Source of the DNA: Maribellus comscasis
GTDB taxonomy: Bacteria; Bacteroidota; Bacteroidia; Bacteroidales; Prolixibacteraceae
NCBI RefSeq assembly: GCF_009762775.1
Contig: NZ_CP046401.1
Coordinates: forward strand, 6,770,001 to 6,834,000
Reading direction: 5' to 3'
DNA: 64,000 nucleotides
Both the position numbers and the translations under genes were made by a program. This document shows positions 49,937 to 60,749 of this stretch, piece after piece (the first letter of the stretch is position 1; every line of letters starts with the position of its first letter). The notes beneath the pieces were generated by a model. The model saw only the letters and a program-made list of their open reading frames with translations. It was not told the origin of the DNA and searched no databases.

Positions 49937-52444
49937 TTAAGAATCAATCTCTTCACTATTTTCCTGATTGTCTTCTATTTCACTATCATTTTCAACTTCA
50001 GCCTCTTCCTCAATAGTAACTCTTGCAACGGAAGCAATCCTGTCTTCATTTTTCAAATTAATTACCCTCACTCCCTGCGTTGCTCTACCTAATACTGAAA
50101 TAGAATCTACAGCCAAACGTATGGTTAACCCATATTGAGTAATTATCATCAAATCATTATCGTTTGAAACGCTTTTAATTGCAATTAAATCACCTGTTTT
50201 TTCAGTGATGTTTATTGTTTTAACACCTTTCCCTCCACGGTTAGTGATTCTGTAATCATCAATTTTAGAACGTTTTCCATATCCGTTTTCCGAAATAACA
50301 AGGATATCTTCATTTCCATTATTTACACAAACCATGCCAATCACCTCGTCGTTCGGGTTTCCCAGCGTAATACCCCTCACTCCGGAAGCTGTTCTCCCTA
50401 TAGCACGGACAATACTTTCATTAAAACGAATAGCTTTACCGGAACGCACTGCAAGCATTATTTCACTTTCTCCGTTAGTAAGACGGGCTTCAAGCAGCTG
50501 GTCGCCGTCTTTGATAGTAATGGCATTAACACCATTCTGTCTTGGGCGCGAATATGCCTCGAGCGTTGTTTTCTTAATTATCCCCTTCTTCGTTGCCAGA
50601 ATTATATAATTATTATTGATAAATTCTGAATCAGCTAAAGTTTTAACTTTTATAAAGGTCAATACTTTATCGTCGGGTTCAATATTTAATATATTTTGAA
50701 TTGCACGTCCTTTTGAAGATCGGGTTCCTTCAGGGATTTGATATACTTTAAGCCAGTAGCATTTTCCTTTTTCTGTAAAAAGCAACAAAGTATTATGCAT
50801 CGATGCAATAAAAATGTGCTCAAGGAAATCTTCATCGCGGGTAGAGCCTCCTTTGGAACCAACTCCTCCCCTTCCCTGTGTGCGGAATTCAGTTAACGGA
50901 GTACGTTTAATATATCCCAGGTGCGAAATGGTAATAACCATATCATCATCTGCGTAAAAATCTTCGGGATTAAACTCTTCCGCATTTGGAACTACTTCTG
51001 TGCGTCTTTCATCACCATATTTCTTTTTTACCTCAAGCAATTCTTCTTTGATAATATCCATACGCAACGATTTATCAGCAAGAATTTCTTTGAGATGTTC
51101 GATTTGCTTCATGATATCTTCATATTCCGCACGGAGCTTATCCTGTTCCAGACCCGTTAATTGTCTCAATCGCATGTCAACAATCGCACGTGCCTGAATT
51201 TCAGTTAATTCAAACTTCTCTATTAATCGTTCCCTTGCTTCGTCGGGTGTTGCTGAAGATCGGATAATGGCAATAACTTCATCAATATTGTCACTGGCAA
51301 TAATCAATCCCTGTAAAATATGCGCACGTTTTTCAGCCTGTTCCAGTTCGTACTGTGTTCGTCTGACAACAATTTCGTGGCGATGCTCCACAAAATGAAA
51401 AATTAAATCTTTTATGTTTAGCATCTTTGGCCGCCCATTTACCAGGGCAATGTTATTTACATTAAACGATGTTTGTAATTGTGTATATTTATACAATTTG
51501 TTTAACACCACATTGCTCATCGCGTCGCGTTTGATATCATAAACCACACGCATACCTTCTCTGCCCGACTCATCGTTAACATTTGAAATTCCCTCAATTT
51601 TCTTTTCGTTAACCAAATCGGCTGTTTTTTGAATCATCTCAGCACGGTTAACAAGATATGGAATTTCAGTAACGATTATTTTCTCGCGGCCGTTCTCGTT
51701 TTCGATATGTGCTTTTCCCCGGATTACAATCCGGCCTCTTCCGGTTTCATACGATTCTTTTACTCCCTGGTAGCCGTATATTATTCCACCTGTTGGAAAA
51801 TCAGGCGCCTTAATAATTTCTATTATTTCGTCAATTGTAATTTCGTTGTTTTCTATAAATGCAATTGTAGCATCAATAGTATCTGAAAGATTGTGAGGTG
51901 GCATGTTTGTTGCCATCCCAACCGCAATTCCCGACGCACCATTAACGATAAGTTGCGGAATCCGGGTAGGCAAAACAGTAGGTTCATTTAATGATTCATC
52001 AAAATTAGGCTGAAAGTCCACTGTATTTTTATCCAAATCAGCCAGCGTTTCTTCAGCAATTCTTGCCATTCTTGCTTCAGTATAACGCATCGCTGCCGGA
52101 CTATCACCATCAACAGAACCAAAGTTTCCCTGGCCATCAATCAACGGATATCTCAGCGACCAGTGCTGAGCCATACGTACCATTGTAAAATATACTGAAG
52201 AATCACCATGAGGGTGATATTTACCAAGAACTTCCCCAACAATTCTGGCAGATTTTTTATATGGACGATTGGAAAGTATTCCCAAATCATTCATTCCGTA
52301 TAATACTCTTCGATGAACCGGTTTAAATCCATCCCTCACATCGGGTAACGCTCTTGAAACAATAACCGACATTGAATAATCAATATAGGCAGACTTCATC
52401 TGCTCCTCTATGTTTATTCTGATAATCTTTTCACCTTCAATCAT
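49937..52444 (-). CDS. gyrA: DNA gyrase subunit A
   Basis: An 835-aa type IIA topoisomerase subunit. The breakage-reunion domain contains the active-site Tyr in A-A-M-R-Y-T-E-A-R (about residue 122) and the quinolone-resistance region [15 protein letters not shown]. The C-terminal domain has six beta-pinwheel blades, including the GyrA box Q-G-R-G-G-V-G. A strongly acidic C-terminal tail ([14 protein letters not shown]) ends the protein. In the resistance region, the position equal to E. coli Asp87 is Phe, while Ser83 is kept. The start is supported by a good AAAGGAG site 6 bp upstream. Confidence 0.97.
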   Translation of the reverse strand: MIEGEKIIRINIEEQMKSAYIDYSMSVIVSRALPDVRDGFKPVHRRVLYGMNDLGILSNRPYKKSARIVGEVLGKYHPHGDSSVYFTMVRMAQHWSLRYPLIDGQGNFGSVDGDSPAAMRYTEARMARIAEETLADLDKNTVDFQPNFDESLNEPTVLPTRIPQLIVNGASGIAVGMATNMPPHNLSDTIDATIAFIENNEITIDEIIEIIKAPDFPTGGIIYGYQGVKESYETGRGRIVIRGKAHIENENGREKIIVTEIPYLVNRAEMIQKTADLVNEKKIEGISNVNDESGREGMRVVYDIKRDAMSNVVLNKLYKYTQLQTSFNVNNIALVNGRPKMLNIKDLIFHFVEHRHEIVVRRTQYELEQAEKRAHILQGLIIASDNIDEVIAIIRSSATPDEARERLIEKFELTEIQARAIVDMRLRQLTGLEQDKLRAEYEDIMKQIEHLKEILADKSLRMDIIKEELLEVKKKYGDERRTEVVPNAEEFNPEDFYADDDMVITISHLGYIKRTPLTEFRTQGRGGVGSKGGSTRDEDFLEHIFIASMHNTLLLFTEKGKCYWLKVYQIPEGTRSSKGRAIQNILNIEPDDKVLTFIKVKTLADSEFINNNYIILATKKGIIKKTTLEAYSRPRQNGVNAITIKDGDQLLEARLTNGESEIMLAVRSGKAIRFNESIVRAIGRTASGVRGITLGNPNDEVIGMVCVNNGNEDILVISENGYGKRSKIDDYRITNRGGKGVKTINITEKTGDLIAIKSVSNDNDLMIITQYGLTIRLAVDSISVLGRATQGVRVINLKNEDRIASVARVTIEEEAEVENDSEIEDNQENSEEIDS

Positions 52445-52450
52445 TTATAT

Positions 52451-52457
52451 CTCCTTT
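52451..52457 (-). promoter_or_regulatory. Strong Shine-Dalgarno of gyrA
   Basis: On the - strand AAAGGAG lies 6 bp before the ATG. Such a good ribosome site is unusual in Bacteroidota, where most genes of this window show none. A TAnnTTTG-like box (TATTTTTG) lies further upstream at 52,490-52,497. Confidence 0.6.
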
Positions 52458-52625
52458 CAAAATAAATTACCAATAATTTAAAAGACCCACAAAAATAGTA
52501 AAAATCCACGGTATTCGGGCGTTTTTACTACTGTTTTGGTGGATAGTAACAAGAAGATATCAACAATTTAACTGTCAATAATTCAGCATTTCAATAATAG
52601 ATTTAATAACTTATGACATTATCGC

Positions 52626-52633
52626 TAACTTTG
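52626..52633 (+). promoter_or_regulatory. -7 promoter box upstream of clpC
   Basis: TAACTTTG matches the TAnnTTTG consensus 76 bp before the clpC start. No clear -33 TTG at the usual spacing was seen, so the call is tentative. Confidence 0.45.
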
Positions 52634-52709
52634 CGGTTGATTTTTCAGTATTTTAGTAAGTCAACTTTTGGGAACAATTGTTGTTGATTAAATAAAAAAT
52701 GATATTTGT

Positions 52710-55232
52710 ATGGATTCACAATTTTCACCAAGGATTAAAGATATAATTGGATATAGCAGAGAAGAAGCCATTCGCTTGGGAAACGATTATATTGGTCAGG
52801 AGCATCTGTTTCTTGGAATTTTAAGAGACGGAGAAGGCACCGCAACTGATATTTTAGTGAATTTGGGCGTTGATTTGGGAGAGATTAAACAACTAATTGA
52901 GAAAAAAATACGGTCTGACAAAGAAATTAACCAGAAAGCAGATTTAGTTATGCTGAAGTCGGCCGAAAAATCATTAAAACTCATTTATTTGGAAGCGCGC
53001 TCATTTAAAAGCACAACGGCTAACAGCGGGCATTTGTTACTGGCCATTTTAAAAGATAATGAGAATATTGTCACTCAATTGCTGGTTGAGTTTGGTATCA
53101 ATTATTATATCGTAAAATCACAACTGCAGGACTACAAAGGGCCGATCGCAAAATCGGATTTTCCTGAAAGTGATGATGATGACACAAACGAGCCTTTTTC
53201 AAAAGGTCCCGGAGGTTCCGGAGCAAAAAAGAGTACAACCTCAAAATCAGAAACACCCGTTTTGGATAATTTTGGCATTGATATTACCAAGCTGGCAGAG
53301 GAGAACAATCTTGACCCTATCGTTGGGCGTGAAAGGGAAATCGAGCGCCTGGCCCAGATTCTGAGCCGGAGAAAAAAGAATAATCCTATTCTTATCGGAG
53401 AACCTGGCGTAGGAAAATCTGCAATTGCAGAGGGATTAGCATTGCGTATTATCAGTAAAAAAGTTTCGCGAATACTATTTGATAAAAGAGTCGTAAGTTT
53501 GGATATCGCTTCAATTGTTGCGGGAACAAAATACAGGGGGCAGTTTGAGGAAAGAATGAAAGCGATTTTAAACGAGTTAACAAAAGTAAACAACGTAATT
53601 CTTTTTATCGATGAAATTCATACGATTGTAGGAGCCGGCGGTGCAACAGGTTCGCTTGATGCTGCCAACATGCTAAAACCGGCACTGGCACGCGGCGATA
53701 TCCAATGTATCGGGGCAACAACGCTCGATGAGTATCGTCAACATATTGAAAAAGACGGTGCGCTTGAACGTCGTTTCCAAAAGGTGATGGTTGAACCTAC
53801 GTCGATGGAAGAAACCGTCGAGATATTGAATAACATTAAAAGCAGATATGAAGATCACCACAATGTGAATTACACTGAGGAAGCATTGGATGCCTGTGTA
53901 AAACTTACTGCACGTTATATTTCCGACAGATATTTACCCGACAAAGCAATTGATGCATTGGATGAAGCAGGCTCAAGGGTACATATTTCAAATATCAACG
54001 TTCCGGATAATATTCTGAAGCTGGAAGAAAAGATAGAAAAGATAAAAGAAGACAAAATATTAGCTGTAAAAAGTCAGAATTTTGAATTGGCTGCTGACTT
54101 TAGAGATAAAGAAAAAAATTTCCTTCAGTTGCTTGAAAATGAAAAAGTAGCGTGGGAAAAGGAATTGGCAACACACCGTGAGACAGTTGACGAACACAAA
54201 GTTGCTGAAGTAGTTGCAATGATGTCGGGCGTTCCTGTTCAACGAATTGCACAGGCGGAAGGTAAACGGCTAATGAACATGGAAGCCGATTTGAAAAACA
54301 GAGTTATCGGACAGGATGAAGCGATTCAAAAAATTGTTCGGGCTATTCAGCGAAACAGGGCTGGATTAAAAGATCCAAACCGCCCCATCGGTTCATTTAT
54401 CTTTTTGGGGCCAACAGGCGTAGGAAAAACGCAGTTGGCAAAGGTACTAACTACTTATTTGTTCGATAGTATCGACTCACTGATTCGGATTGACATGAGT
54501 GAATATATGGAGAAGTTTTCTGTATCCAGAATTGTTGGAGCGCCTCCGGGATACGTTGGGTATGAAGAAGGTGGTCAGCTAACTGAAAAAGTAAGAAGAA
54601 AACCTTATTCTGTTGTATTACTCGATGAAATTGAAAAAGCACATCCCGATGTATTTCATCTTTTACTTCAATTGCTTGATGAAGGAAGATTGACTGACAG
54701 CTTAGGAAGAAGTGTTGATTTTAGAAACACGATTATTATAATGACTTCGAACATTGGTACAAGACAACTCAAAGACTTTGGCCGCGGTGTTGGTTTTTCC
54801 ACAAACCAATCTGCTGAAAAAGACAATGAAAACGCGAAGTATATTATTCAAAAAGCATTAAAGAAGGCATTCGCGCCTGAGTTTTTAAATCGGATAGATG
54901 ATGTGATAATGTTCAACACCTTGGATAAGAAGCATATTCACAAAATTATCGATATTGAAATTAAAGACTTGTATAAACGTGTTGAATCGTTAAATTATAA
55001 ATTAAAAATTTCTCCTGCTGCCAAAGACTTTATTGCTGAAAAAGGATTTGATCCGCAATTTGGAGCACGACCATTAAAAAGAGCAATCCAGAAATATCTG
55101 GAAGATGAAATGGCGGAGATTATTATTAAGGCATCAATTACAGAAGGAGATACAATTTCTGTTGGTTTTGACAAAAAGAACGAGAAATTGCTGATGCGAA
55201 TTTTATCAAACAAAAAGGAACTAAGTAAGTAA
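52710..55232 (+). CDS. clpC: ATP-dependent Clp protease ATP-binding subunit ClpC
   Basis: An 840-aa Hsp100 unfoldase. The N-terminal Clp repeat domain (about 1-145) is followed by an acidic linker, AAA+ domain 1 with Walker A G-E-P-G-V-G-K-S and Walker B I-L-F-I-D-E-I-H, a UVR/M-domain coiled coil near residues 430-470, and AAA+ domain 2 with G-P-T-G-V-G-K-T and [11 protein letters not shown]. It feeds proteins to ClpP and disaggregates them under stress. The length is usual. Transcribed divergently from gyrA, it ends at a strong terminator at 55,240. Confidence 0.96.
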   Translation: MDSQFSPRIKDIIGYSREEAIRLGNDYIGQEHLFLGILRDGEGTATDILVNLGVDLGEIKQLIEKKIRSDKEINQKADLVMLKSAEKSLKLIYLEARSFKSTTANSGHLLLAILKDNENIVTQLLVEFGINYYIVKSQLQDYKGPIAKSDFPESDDDDTNEPFSKGPGGSGAKKSTTSKSETPVLDNFGIDITKLAEENNLDPIVGREREIERLAQILSRRKKNNPILIGEPGVGKSAIAEGLALRIISKKVSRILFDKRVVSLDIASIVAGTKYRGQFEERMKAILNELTKVNNVILFIDEIHTIVGAGGATGSLDAANMLKPALARGDIQCIGATTLDEYRQHIEKDGALERRFQKVMVEPTSMEETVEILNNIKSRYEDHHNVNYTEEALDACVKLTARYISDRYLPDKAIDALDEAGSRVHISNINVPDNILKLEEKIEKIKEDKILAVKSQNFELAADFRDKEKNFLQLLENEKVAWEKELATHRETVDEHKVAEVVAMMSGVPVQRIAQAEGKRLMNMEADLKNRVIGQDEAIQKIVRAIQRNRAGLKDPNRPIGSFIFLGPTGVGKTQLAKVLTTYLFDSIDSLIRIDMSEYMEKFSVSRIVGAPPGYVGYEEGGQLTEKVRRKPYSVVLLDEIEKAHPDVFHLLLQLLDEGRLTDSLGRSVDFRNTIIIMTSNIGTRQLKDFGRGVGFSTNQSAEKDNENAKYIIQKALKKAFAPEFLNRIDDVIMFNTLDKKHIHKIIDIEIKDLYKRVESLNYKLKISPAAKDFIAEKGFDPQFGARPLKRAIQKYLEDEMAEIIIKASITEGDTISVGFDKKNEKLLMRILSNKKELSK

Positions 55233-55239
55233 TATAAAG

Positions 55240-55263
55240 GCCTGATTTTTCAGGCTTTTTTTT
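55240..55263 (+). terminator. Rho-independent terminator of clpC
   Basis: GCCTGA (55,240-55,245) pairs with TCAGGC (55,250-55,255) around a TTTT loop, followed by eight T residues, just after the clpC stop. Confidence 0.9.
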
Positions 55264-55429
55264 GCCTTTTTACCGCGGGAACAGGCAACACTTTAATTCT
55301 TTCCCCACGTCAAGTCGAAATTGGTCTGCAAAGAAGACTGCTAACAACAATTTATTTTTTTTCGCCCGTGAACTTTTGTACCTTTTTAAACATTATAATC
55401 GACAGAAGTCGTTATCTAAATCAGTTAAA

Positions 55430-55906
55430 ATGAAGAAATTTGCGATCGAATTTAAATGGGGAATCATTTTTACCGTAGTTTCTTTACTCTGGATGTTTTT
55501 GGAAAGACTTTTTGGGTGGCACACTACCCATATCGACAAACATGCTATTTACACCAACTTTTTTGCACTTCCTGCCATTTTGGTTTTTGTTTTTGCCTTG
55601 CTCGATAAACGAAAACATTTTTACAACAACAAAATGACTTGGATGCAGGGTTTTATTGCCGGATTGGTAGTTTCTATTTTTGTTGCTGTTTTAAGTCCGC
55701 TTGCACAATTTATTACCATTGAATGGATTACACCGGAATTTTTCACGAATGCACGTGAATATGCAGTTGGTGTCGGCAAAATGAGCGCTGAACAAGCTGC
55801 GGAATATTTCAATCTTACAAATTATATGATGCAAAGTGCATTCGGAGCTATTTTAATGGGCGCAATCACTTCAGCTATTGTGGCCTTGTTTGTGCGAAAA
55901 AAATAA
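55430..55906 (+). CDS. DUF4199 family membrane protein
   Basis: About 158 aa from the ATG at 55,430, which begins M-K-K-F-A-I-E-F-K-W-G-I-I-F; the longer frame from 55,262 starts inside the clpC terminator. Four transmembrane segments and the T-W-M-Q-G-F-I-A-G-L-V-V-S-I and F-F-T-N-A-R-E-Y-A-V motifs are typical of DUF4199, a small inner-membrane family of Bacteroidota without known function. The next gene starts 11 bp after its stop, so co-transcription is likely. Confidence 0.88.
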   Translation: MKKFAIEFKWGIIFTVVSLLWMFLERLFGWHTTHIDKHAIYTNFFALPAILVFVFALLDKRKHFYNNKMTWMQGFIAGLVVSIFVAVLSPLAQFITIEWITPEFFTNAREYAVGVGKMSAEQAAEYFNLTNYMMQSAFGAILMGAITSAIVALFVRKK

Positions 55907-55917
55907 ACTGATGCCTT

Positions 55918-56511
55918 ATGAAATATTATAAAACTGTTGATGAATATATTCTTAATACAGAGAATGGAAAAGAGATTCTGATAATTCTTCGCGAAATCTT
56001 AAAAGGAACCGAGCTGAAAGAAACGATAAAATGGGGCTCTCCTGTTTACACTGTTAACGGCAAAAACGTAGTTGGAATCGGGGCCTTTAAATCCTATGCA
56101 GGCATTTGGTTTTTTCAGGGAGCATTGTTAAAAAATGAAGAAGGTGTTTTGGTCAATGCGCAGGAAGGAACCACAAAGGCACTGAGACAGTGGAGATTCT
56201 CTGATGTGAATGAAATTGATGAAAAACTGGTTTTAAAATATGTAAATGAAGCTATCGAAAATCAGAAAAAAGGTAAAGAAATAAAAGCTGACAGAAAAAA
56301 AACTCTTGTTATTCCTGATGAGTTAAAAGAAGCATTTTTGAAAAACAAAGAACTGGAAATAGCTTTTAACGAATTCACAACAGGTAAGAAGCGGGAGTTT
56401 GCTGATTATATCTCACAGGCAAAACAAGAGGCAACCCGCTTAAAAAGAGTCGAAAAGATAAGACCTTTAATTCTCAAGAATATTGGACTAAATGACAAAT
56501 ACAGAAAATAA
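55918..56511 (+). CDS. DUF1801/YdeI (OmpD-associated) family protein
   Basis: A 197-aa cytoplasmic protein. The N-terminal DUF1801 domain (about 5-110) shows E-T-I-K-W-G-S-P-V-Y-T-V-N-G-K-N-V-V-G-I-G-A-F-K. The C-terminal YdeI-like helical part (about 125-197) shows I-P-D-E-L-K-E-A-F-L-K-N-K-E-L and Y-I-S-Q-A-K-Q-E-A-T-R-L-K-R-V-E-K-I. The molecular role is not well established; YdeI-type proteins are linked to envelope stress in some bacteria. Directly downstream of the DUF4199 gene. Confidence 0.88.
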   Translation: MKYYKTVDEYILNTENGKEILIILREILKGTELKETIKWGSPVYTVNGKNVVGIGAFKSYAGIWFFQGALLKNEEGVLVNAQEGTTKALRQWRFSDVNEIDEKLVLKYVNEAIENQKKGKEIKADRKKTLVIPDELKEAFLKNKELEIAFNEFTTGKKREFADYISQAKQEATRLKRVEKIRPLILKNIGLNDKYRK

Positions 56512-56584
56512 TTTTGTTTAACTTATGAGTAAAAAATATAAACAAATTTGATTTTGATTCTGTTTATTATCAAAATAAACGTCG

Positions 56585-57085
56585 ATGAATCAAAATATAG
56601 AAATCGTTGCTCATTCCGGTATTTACACACTTCTTGCGGAACAAATACTAAACGTTTCTATTCCGGAAGCCTGGGAATTCTTTTCATCCCCAAAGAACTT
56701 ATCAAAAATAACACCACCTCAAATGGGATTTTATATCACTTCTGAAGAATTGAAACAAATGTTCGCGGGGCAAATTATCACCTATCAAATCAGAGTTTTT
56801 CCTTTTCTGAAAGCAAATTGGGTTACAGAAATAACACATGTAAAAGAACAATCTTATTTTGTTGATGAACAACGTTTTGGCCCTTACAAAATGTGGCACC
56901 ATGAGCATCATTTTTCTGAAACAGAAGGAGGTGTAAAAATGATTGACAGGGTTACGTATAAAATTCCATTTGGATTTATTGGAAAAATTGCTCATTCCAT
57001 TTTTATTAAAAGGAAACTAGAAGATATTTTTAGCTACAGAGCAAAAGTTCTGGACAGAAAATTTAGTGTTATGAATTTTAAATGA
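56585..57085 (+). CDS. SRPBCC (START/Bet v1-fold) family protein
   Basis: A 166-aa protein of the helix-grip fold: S-I-P-E-A-W-E-F-F-S-S-P-K-N-L-S-K-I-T-P-P near residue 22, a buried-strand pattern in the middle, and F-I-K-R-K-L-E-D-I-F-S-Y-R at the end, as in ligand-binding or cyclase-like SRPBCC proteins (COG4276-type). It may bind a small hydrophobic molecule; the ligand is unknown. It stands 73 bp after the DUF1801 gene on the same strand. Confidence 0.85.
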   Translation: MNQNIEIVAHSGIYTLLAEQILNVSIPEAWEFFSSPKNLSKITPPQMGFYITSEELKQMFAGQIITYQIRVFPFLKANWVTEITHVKEQSYFVDEQRFGPYKMWHHEHHFSETEGGVKMIDRVTYKIPFGFIGKIAHSIFIKRKLEDIFSYRAKVLDRKFSVMNFK

Positions 57086-57144
57086 ATTTTCGCTTAAGTT
57101 TTAACATTCGCAAATAAACCCTATTTTCACAGGAAAAAAGAGAT

Positions 57145-58218
57145 ATGAAGCTAAAAATATTGGTGCTCTTTACTTTTCTGTCCATTGTTTACAATGCGAA
57201 ATCACAAGTAAATTCTTTACTCAATTTTGATAAACACAAGGCAGAATATTTATATCATTTTGCTTATGAATGTATTGATAAAGAATATCCCAACAAGCTT
57301 GGCCAGGTTTTAGGTGACGACAGTTACCTCTCCCCTCCCCGGGATCTTCATCCGGCTTTTTATGGTTGTTTCGACTGGCACTCATCGGTTCATGGACACT
57401 GGACTTTAGTAACAATTTTGAATCGGTTCCCCGATTTTGAGTATCGGGATGAAATATTAAAAAAATTTCAAAAAAATATTACCAAAGAAAATATTTTAAC
57501 AGAGGTAGCTTATTTTAATGACGAGCACAATAAAGATTATGAAAGGACTTATGGCTGGGCCTGGCTCTTAAAACTCGACGAAGCTATTCTTGAATGGGAC
57601 AATCCGGAGGCAAAAGAACTGCACGAAAACCTGTTTCCTCTGGTGCGTTTAATATCTGGAAAATTTTCTGAATTTCTCGATAAATTGATTTATCCGATTC
57701 GAATTGGAGAACACAGTAATATTGCTTTCGGAATGTCATTTGCTTACGATTATGCAAAAAAATACGACACTGAGCTGGCTTCAAAAATTGAACAAAAAGC
57801 CAGGGAATATTATATGAAAGACTGCGAATGTCCGCTTACCTGGGAGCCAGGTGGTTTCGATTTCCTATCACCTTGTTTACAAGAAGTTTCTTTAATGGAA
57901 AAAGTTTTATCAAAAGCTGAATTTGAAAAATGGTTAAAAGATTTTCTTCCCGGTTTTGAAAAAAATCCGGAGAAATACCTTGAAGTAGCTGTCGTAACCG
58001 ATCGGAGCGACGGTAAACTGGCACATCTCGATGGACTAAATTTTAGCCGTGCCTGGTGTTTATTCGAAATCGGACATGCCTTGAATAATCAAAAAATGAT
58101 TGATCTTGGAGAAAAACATTTCAACTACAGCTATGAAAAAATGGATTCCGGAGAATATGCAGGAGCTCACTGGCTGGCATCATTTGCAAGCTACGCACTT
58201 ATCAAATACTCATTATAA
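57145..58218 (+). CDS. DUF2891 family exported protein
   Basis: A 357-aa protein with a signal peptide (about 1-20, cleavage near A-K-S-Q-V). DUF2891 features: L-H-P-A-F-Y-G-C-F-D-W-H-S-S-V-H-G-H-W near residue 70, T-Y-G-W-A-W-L-L-K-L, E-H-S-N-I-A-F-G and W-E-P-G-G-F-D-F-L-S-P. The repeated His/Trp/Asp motifs and helical pattern suggest an (alpha/alpha) toroid enzyme, possibly carbohydrate-active, but no activity is established. Separated by 48 bp from the following SDR gene. Confidence 0.88.
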   Translation: MKLKILVLFTFLSIVYNAKSQVNSLLNFDKHKAEYLYHFAYECIDKEYPNKLGQVLGDDSYLSPPRDLHPAFYGCFDWHSSVHGHWTLVTILNRFPDFEYRDEILKKFQKNITKENILTEVAYFNDEHNKDYERTYGWAWLLKLDEAILEWDNPEAKELHENLFPLVRLISGKFSEFLDKLIYPIRIGEHSNIAFGMSFAYDYAKKYDTELASKIEQKAREYYMKDCECPLTWEPGGFDFLSPCLQEVSLMEKVLSKAEFEKWLKDFLPGFEKNPEKYLEVAVVTDRSDGKLAHLDGLNFSRAWCLFEIGHALNNQKMIDLGEKHFNYSYEKMDSGEYAGAHWLASFASYALIKYSL

Positions 58219-58266
58219 AACTTTTACTGTGGTATTTGTTATTTAAAAAATTAAAATTTAATTCTG

Positions 58267-59058
58267 ATGGATTTACATGTTGAAGGAAAAGTTTTTATGG
58301 TTGCCGCTTCCAGTAAAGGTTTAGGATTTGGAATAGCCAGGGAATTGGCTGTAAACGGAGCAGTTGTTTGTATTGCCAGCAGAACAAAAAATGATATTGA
58401 AAACGCTGCTGAAAAACTCAGAGCTGAGACCAGCAGTACCATTTATTCTTCAGTTGCCGATGTTTCAAACGCCCAATCGATTAAAAGTTGGGTTTCCGAA
58501 ATAACAACAGCTTTTAAACGAATTGATGGTTTGGTGGTTAACGCTGGTGGCCCTCCTCCTGGTAAATTTGATGATTTTGAAGACAAAGACTGGGAGGCTG
58601 CATTTAATTTAACACTAATGAGCACCGTTCGGCTAATCAGGGGGGTACTTCCTGCAATGCGAAACAATGGAGGTGGTTCGATAGTAACCATCACTTCGCT
58701 GTCAGTGAAAGAGCCCATTAACCAACTTTTACTTTCCAATGTTTTTCGCTCGGGTGTTACAAGTTTGGTAAAAAGTTTGTCAAACGAACTGGCTTCTGAA
58801 AACATCAGGGTAAATAATCTTTTCCCTGGGAGAATTGATACCGATCGGGTAAAATCCCTGGATAAAAATCTGGCTGTAAAAGAAGGAACATCAGCAGATG
58901 CGATAAAATCAACATTTGAAAAAACAATCCCTTTGGGCCGTTACGGGACCATTGATGAGTTTGGAAAAGCCGGTGCATTTTTACTTTCACCTGCTGCTTC
59001 CTATATTACAGGTGCAAGTTTGGCTGTAGATGGAGGAATTATTAAAACAGTCTGGTAA
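58267..59058 (+). CDS. SDR-family oxidoreductase lacking the usual Tyr/Lys pair
   Basis: A 263-aa Rossmann protein. The cofactor loop A-A-S-S-K-G-L-G-F-G and N-A-G-G-P-P-P-G-K are typical of a short-chain dehydrogenase subfamily. Ser is present in T-I-T-S-L-S-V. The Y-x-x-x-K catalytic motif is replaced: the segment L-L-L-S-N-V-F-R-S-G-V-T-S-L has Ser/Asn and Arg in those places. This pattern is known from an SDR subfamily of uncertain activity. The C-terminus (S-Y-I-T-G-A-S-L-A-V-D-G-G) is normal. 11 bp upstream of the M1 peptidase gene. Confidence 0.88.
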   Translation: MDLHVEGKVFMVAASSKGLGFGIARELAVNGAVVCIASRTKNDIENAAEKLRAETSSTIYSSVADVSNAQSIKSWVSEITTAFKRIDGLVVNAGGPPPGKFDDFEDKDWEAAFNLTLMSTVRLIRGVLPAMRNNGGGSIVTITSLSVKEPINQLLLSNVFRSGVTSLVKSLSNELASENIRVNNLFPGRIDTDRVKSLDKNLAVKEGTSADAIKSTFEKTIPLGRYGTIDEFGKAGAFLLSPAASYITGASLAVDGGIIKTVW

Positions 59059-59069
59059 AACTAAAATAA

Positions 59070-60671
59070 ATGAAAATTAACCTCGCCCTATTTCTTTTTC
59101 TATTCGTTCATTTTGCAGCCGCTCAAAATCACCAGAAGCGGTTTGAAAGTATTGATGTTCAACACTATATTTTTGAAATTCAACTAAATGATACAACTGA
59201 CCGAATTGAGGGGAAAGCCAATATCCTTGTTAAATTTTTAAAATCTTCTGAGAATTTGCAACTCGACTTAATTGGCTTAAACGACTCAACATCTGCGGGA
59301 ATGAAAGTTAAGAATGTTGTGTTTGATGGTAAGCCGGTGAATTTTATTCATAAAAATGATAAGCTGAAAATTAATTTTGATCGAGAAATTGGCAGCGGAG
59401 AAACAGTTAATGTTGGTATAATTTATTTAGGTATTCCGGCCGACGGTTTAATAATATCGGAAAACAAATTTGGCGATCGTACATTCTTTGGTGATAACTG
59501 GCCTAACCGGGCAAGGTACTGGCTTCCTACGGTTGATCATCCTTCGGATAAAGCGACTCTCGATTTTTTGGTCTTTGCGCCCGAACACTACAAAGTGGTG
59601 TCAAACGGGCAATTGGAAAATGAACTCGATTTGGGAAACGGAATAAAATTCACCAACTGGAAAGAAAAAAAACCTATTTCTACCAAACTAATGGTTATTG
59701 GTGTCGCTCCTTTTATTGAAGCGGATTTGGGAAGATACAAAAATGCAGAAGTCAGTTGCTGGGTATTTCCCCAAAATGCCAAAGAAGGAATTTCAGATTT
59801 TGCATATGGATTGAGACCGCTCTCCTACTTTTCCCAAACTATTGGGGCATATTCATACGAAAAACTCGCACATGTACAATCTAAAACAAAATATGGCGGA
59901 ATGGAAAATGCAAGCTGTATTTTTTATGCAGAACGTGCAATTTCCGGCAAACAAAAGATAGAAAGCCTTATTGCACACGAAACAGCTCACCAGTGGTTTG
60001 GAAATTCAGTGACTGAACAAAATTGGCACCATCTGTGGTTGAGCGAAGGATTTGCCACTTATTTAACCCACCGGTATGAAAAATTTTACTACGGCGACGA
60101 GGTTTTTAAAAGCGGATTAATTGATGACCGAAAACAAGTAATAGAGTATGCGCATAAAAAGATGGCTCCCGTTATTGATACAACAGTTACTGATTATTTG
60201 CAGCTATTAAATGCAAATTCCTATCAGAAAGCAAGTTGGTTTTTACATATGTTACGGAATAAAATCGGGGACAAAGTGTTTGCGCAAACCCTTCAGGAGT
60301 ATTATCTGAACTTTCGGGATTCTACGGTGTTAACCGACGATTTTAAAGATATTACAGAAAAGAATTCAAAACAGGATCTTGATGAGTTTTTTCACCAATG
60401 GCTTTGGCAACCCGGACTTCCGGTTTTGAAATGGCAATGGAAACAAAAATCAAATGGTGAAATCAGGATTAAAATAACTCAGGTTCAAAAGAAAGTCCTG
60501 TTCCATTTTCCACTTGAAATAAAACTTCTGCCACAAAATGAAGAAAAAAGCCAGGTTAAAACACTGGAAGTTTCTGACAGAAAGACAAGTATTTCTATTG
60601 TTCCGAAAAGAAAAATAAAAGATATACAACTGGATCCGGATGTCAAATTACTTTTTGAATTAAATGAGTAA
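59070..60671 (+). CDS. M1 family metallopeptidase, exported
   Basis: A 533-aa aminopeptidase-like protein with a signal peptide (cleavage near A-A-A-Q-N). The N-terminal beta domain is followed by the G-G-M-E-N substrate motif (K-Y-G-G-M-E-N-A) and the zinc site H-E-T-A-H-Q-W-F-G-N with the third ligand Glu in W-L-S-E-G-F-A-T-Y. It would trim N-terminal residues from peptides in the periplasm. It is shorter than full M1 enzymes because the large C-terminal helical domain is missing, as in many Bacteroidota homologues. The C-terminus is a small beta domain. Confidence 0.93.
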   Translation: MKINLALFLFLFVHFAAAQNHQKRFESIDVQHYIFEIQLNDTTDRIEGKANILVKFLKSSENLQLDLIGLNDSTSAGMKVKNVVFDGKPVNFIHKNDKLKINFDREIGSGETVNVGIIYLGIPADGLIISENKFGDRTFFGDNWPNRARYWLPTVDHPSDKATLDFLVFAPEHYKVVSNGQLENELDLGNGIKFTNWKEKKPISTKLMVIGVAPFIEADLGRYKNAEVSCWVFPQNAKEGISDFAYGLRPLSYFSQTIGAYSYEKLAHVQSKTKYGGMENASCIFYAERAISGKQKIESLIAHETAHQWFGNSVTEQNWHHLWLSEGFATYLTHRYEKFYYGDEVFKSGLIDDRKQVIEYAHKKMAPVIDTTVTDYLQLLNANSYQKASWFLHMLRNKIGDKVFAQTLQEYYLNFRDSTVLTDDFKDITEKNSKQDLDEFFHQWLWQPGLPVLKWQWKQKSNGEIRIKITQVQKKVLFHFPLEIKLLPQNEEKSQVKTLEVSDRKTSISIVPKRKIKDIQLDPDVKLLFELNE

Positions 60672-60749
60672 CTAATCCAAAACCCCATAACTCCTGTTTG
60701 TGTCTATTGAAGATTTAATGTGTTTTCTTAAATTTAAACAAAAATTGAA

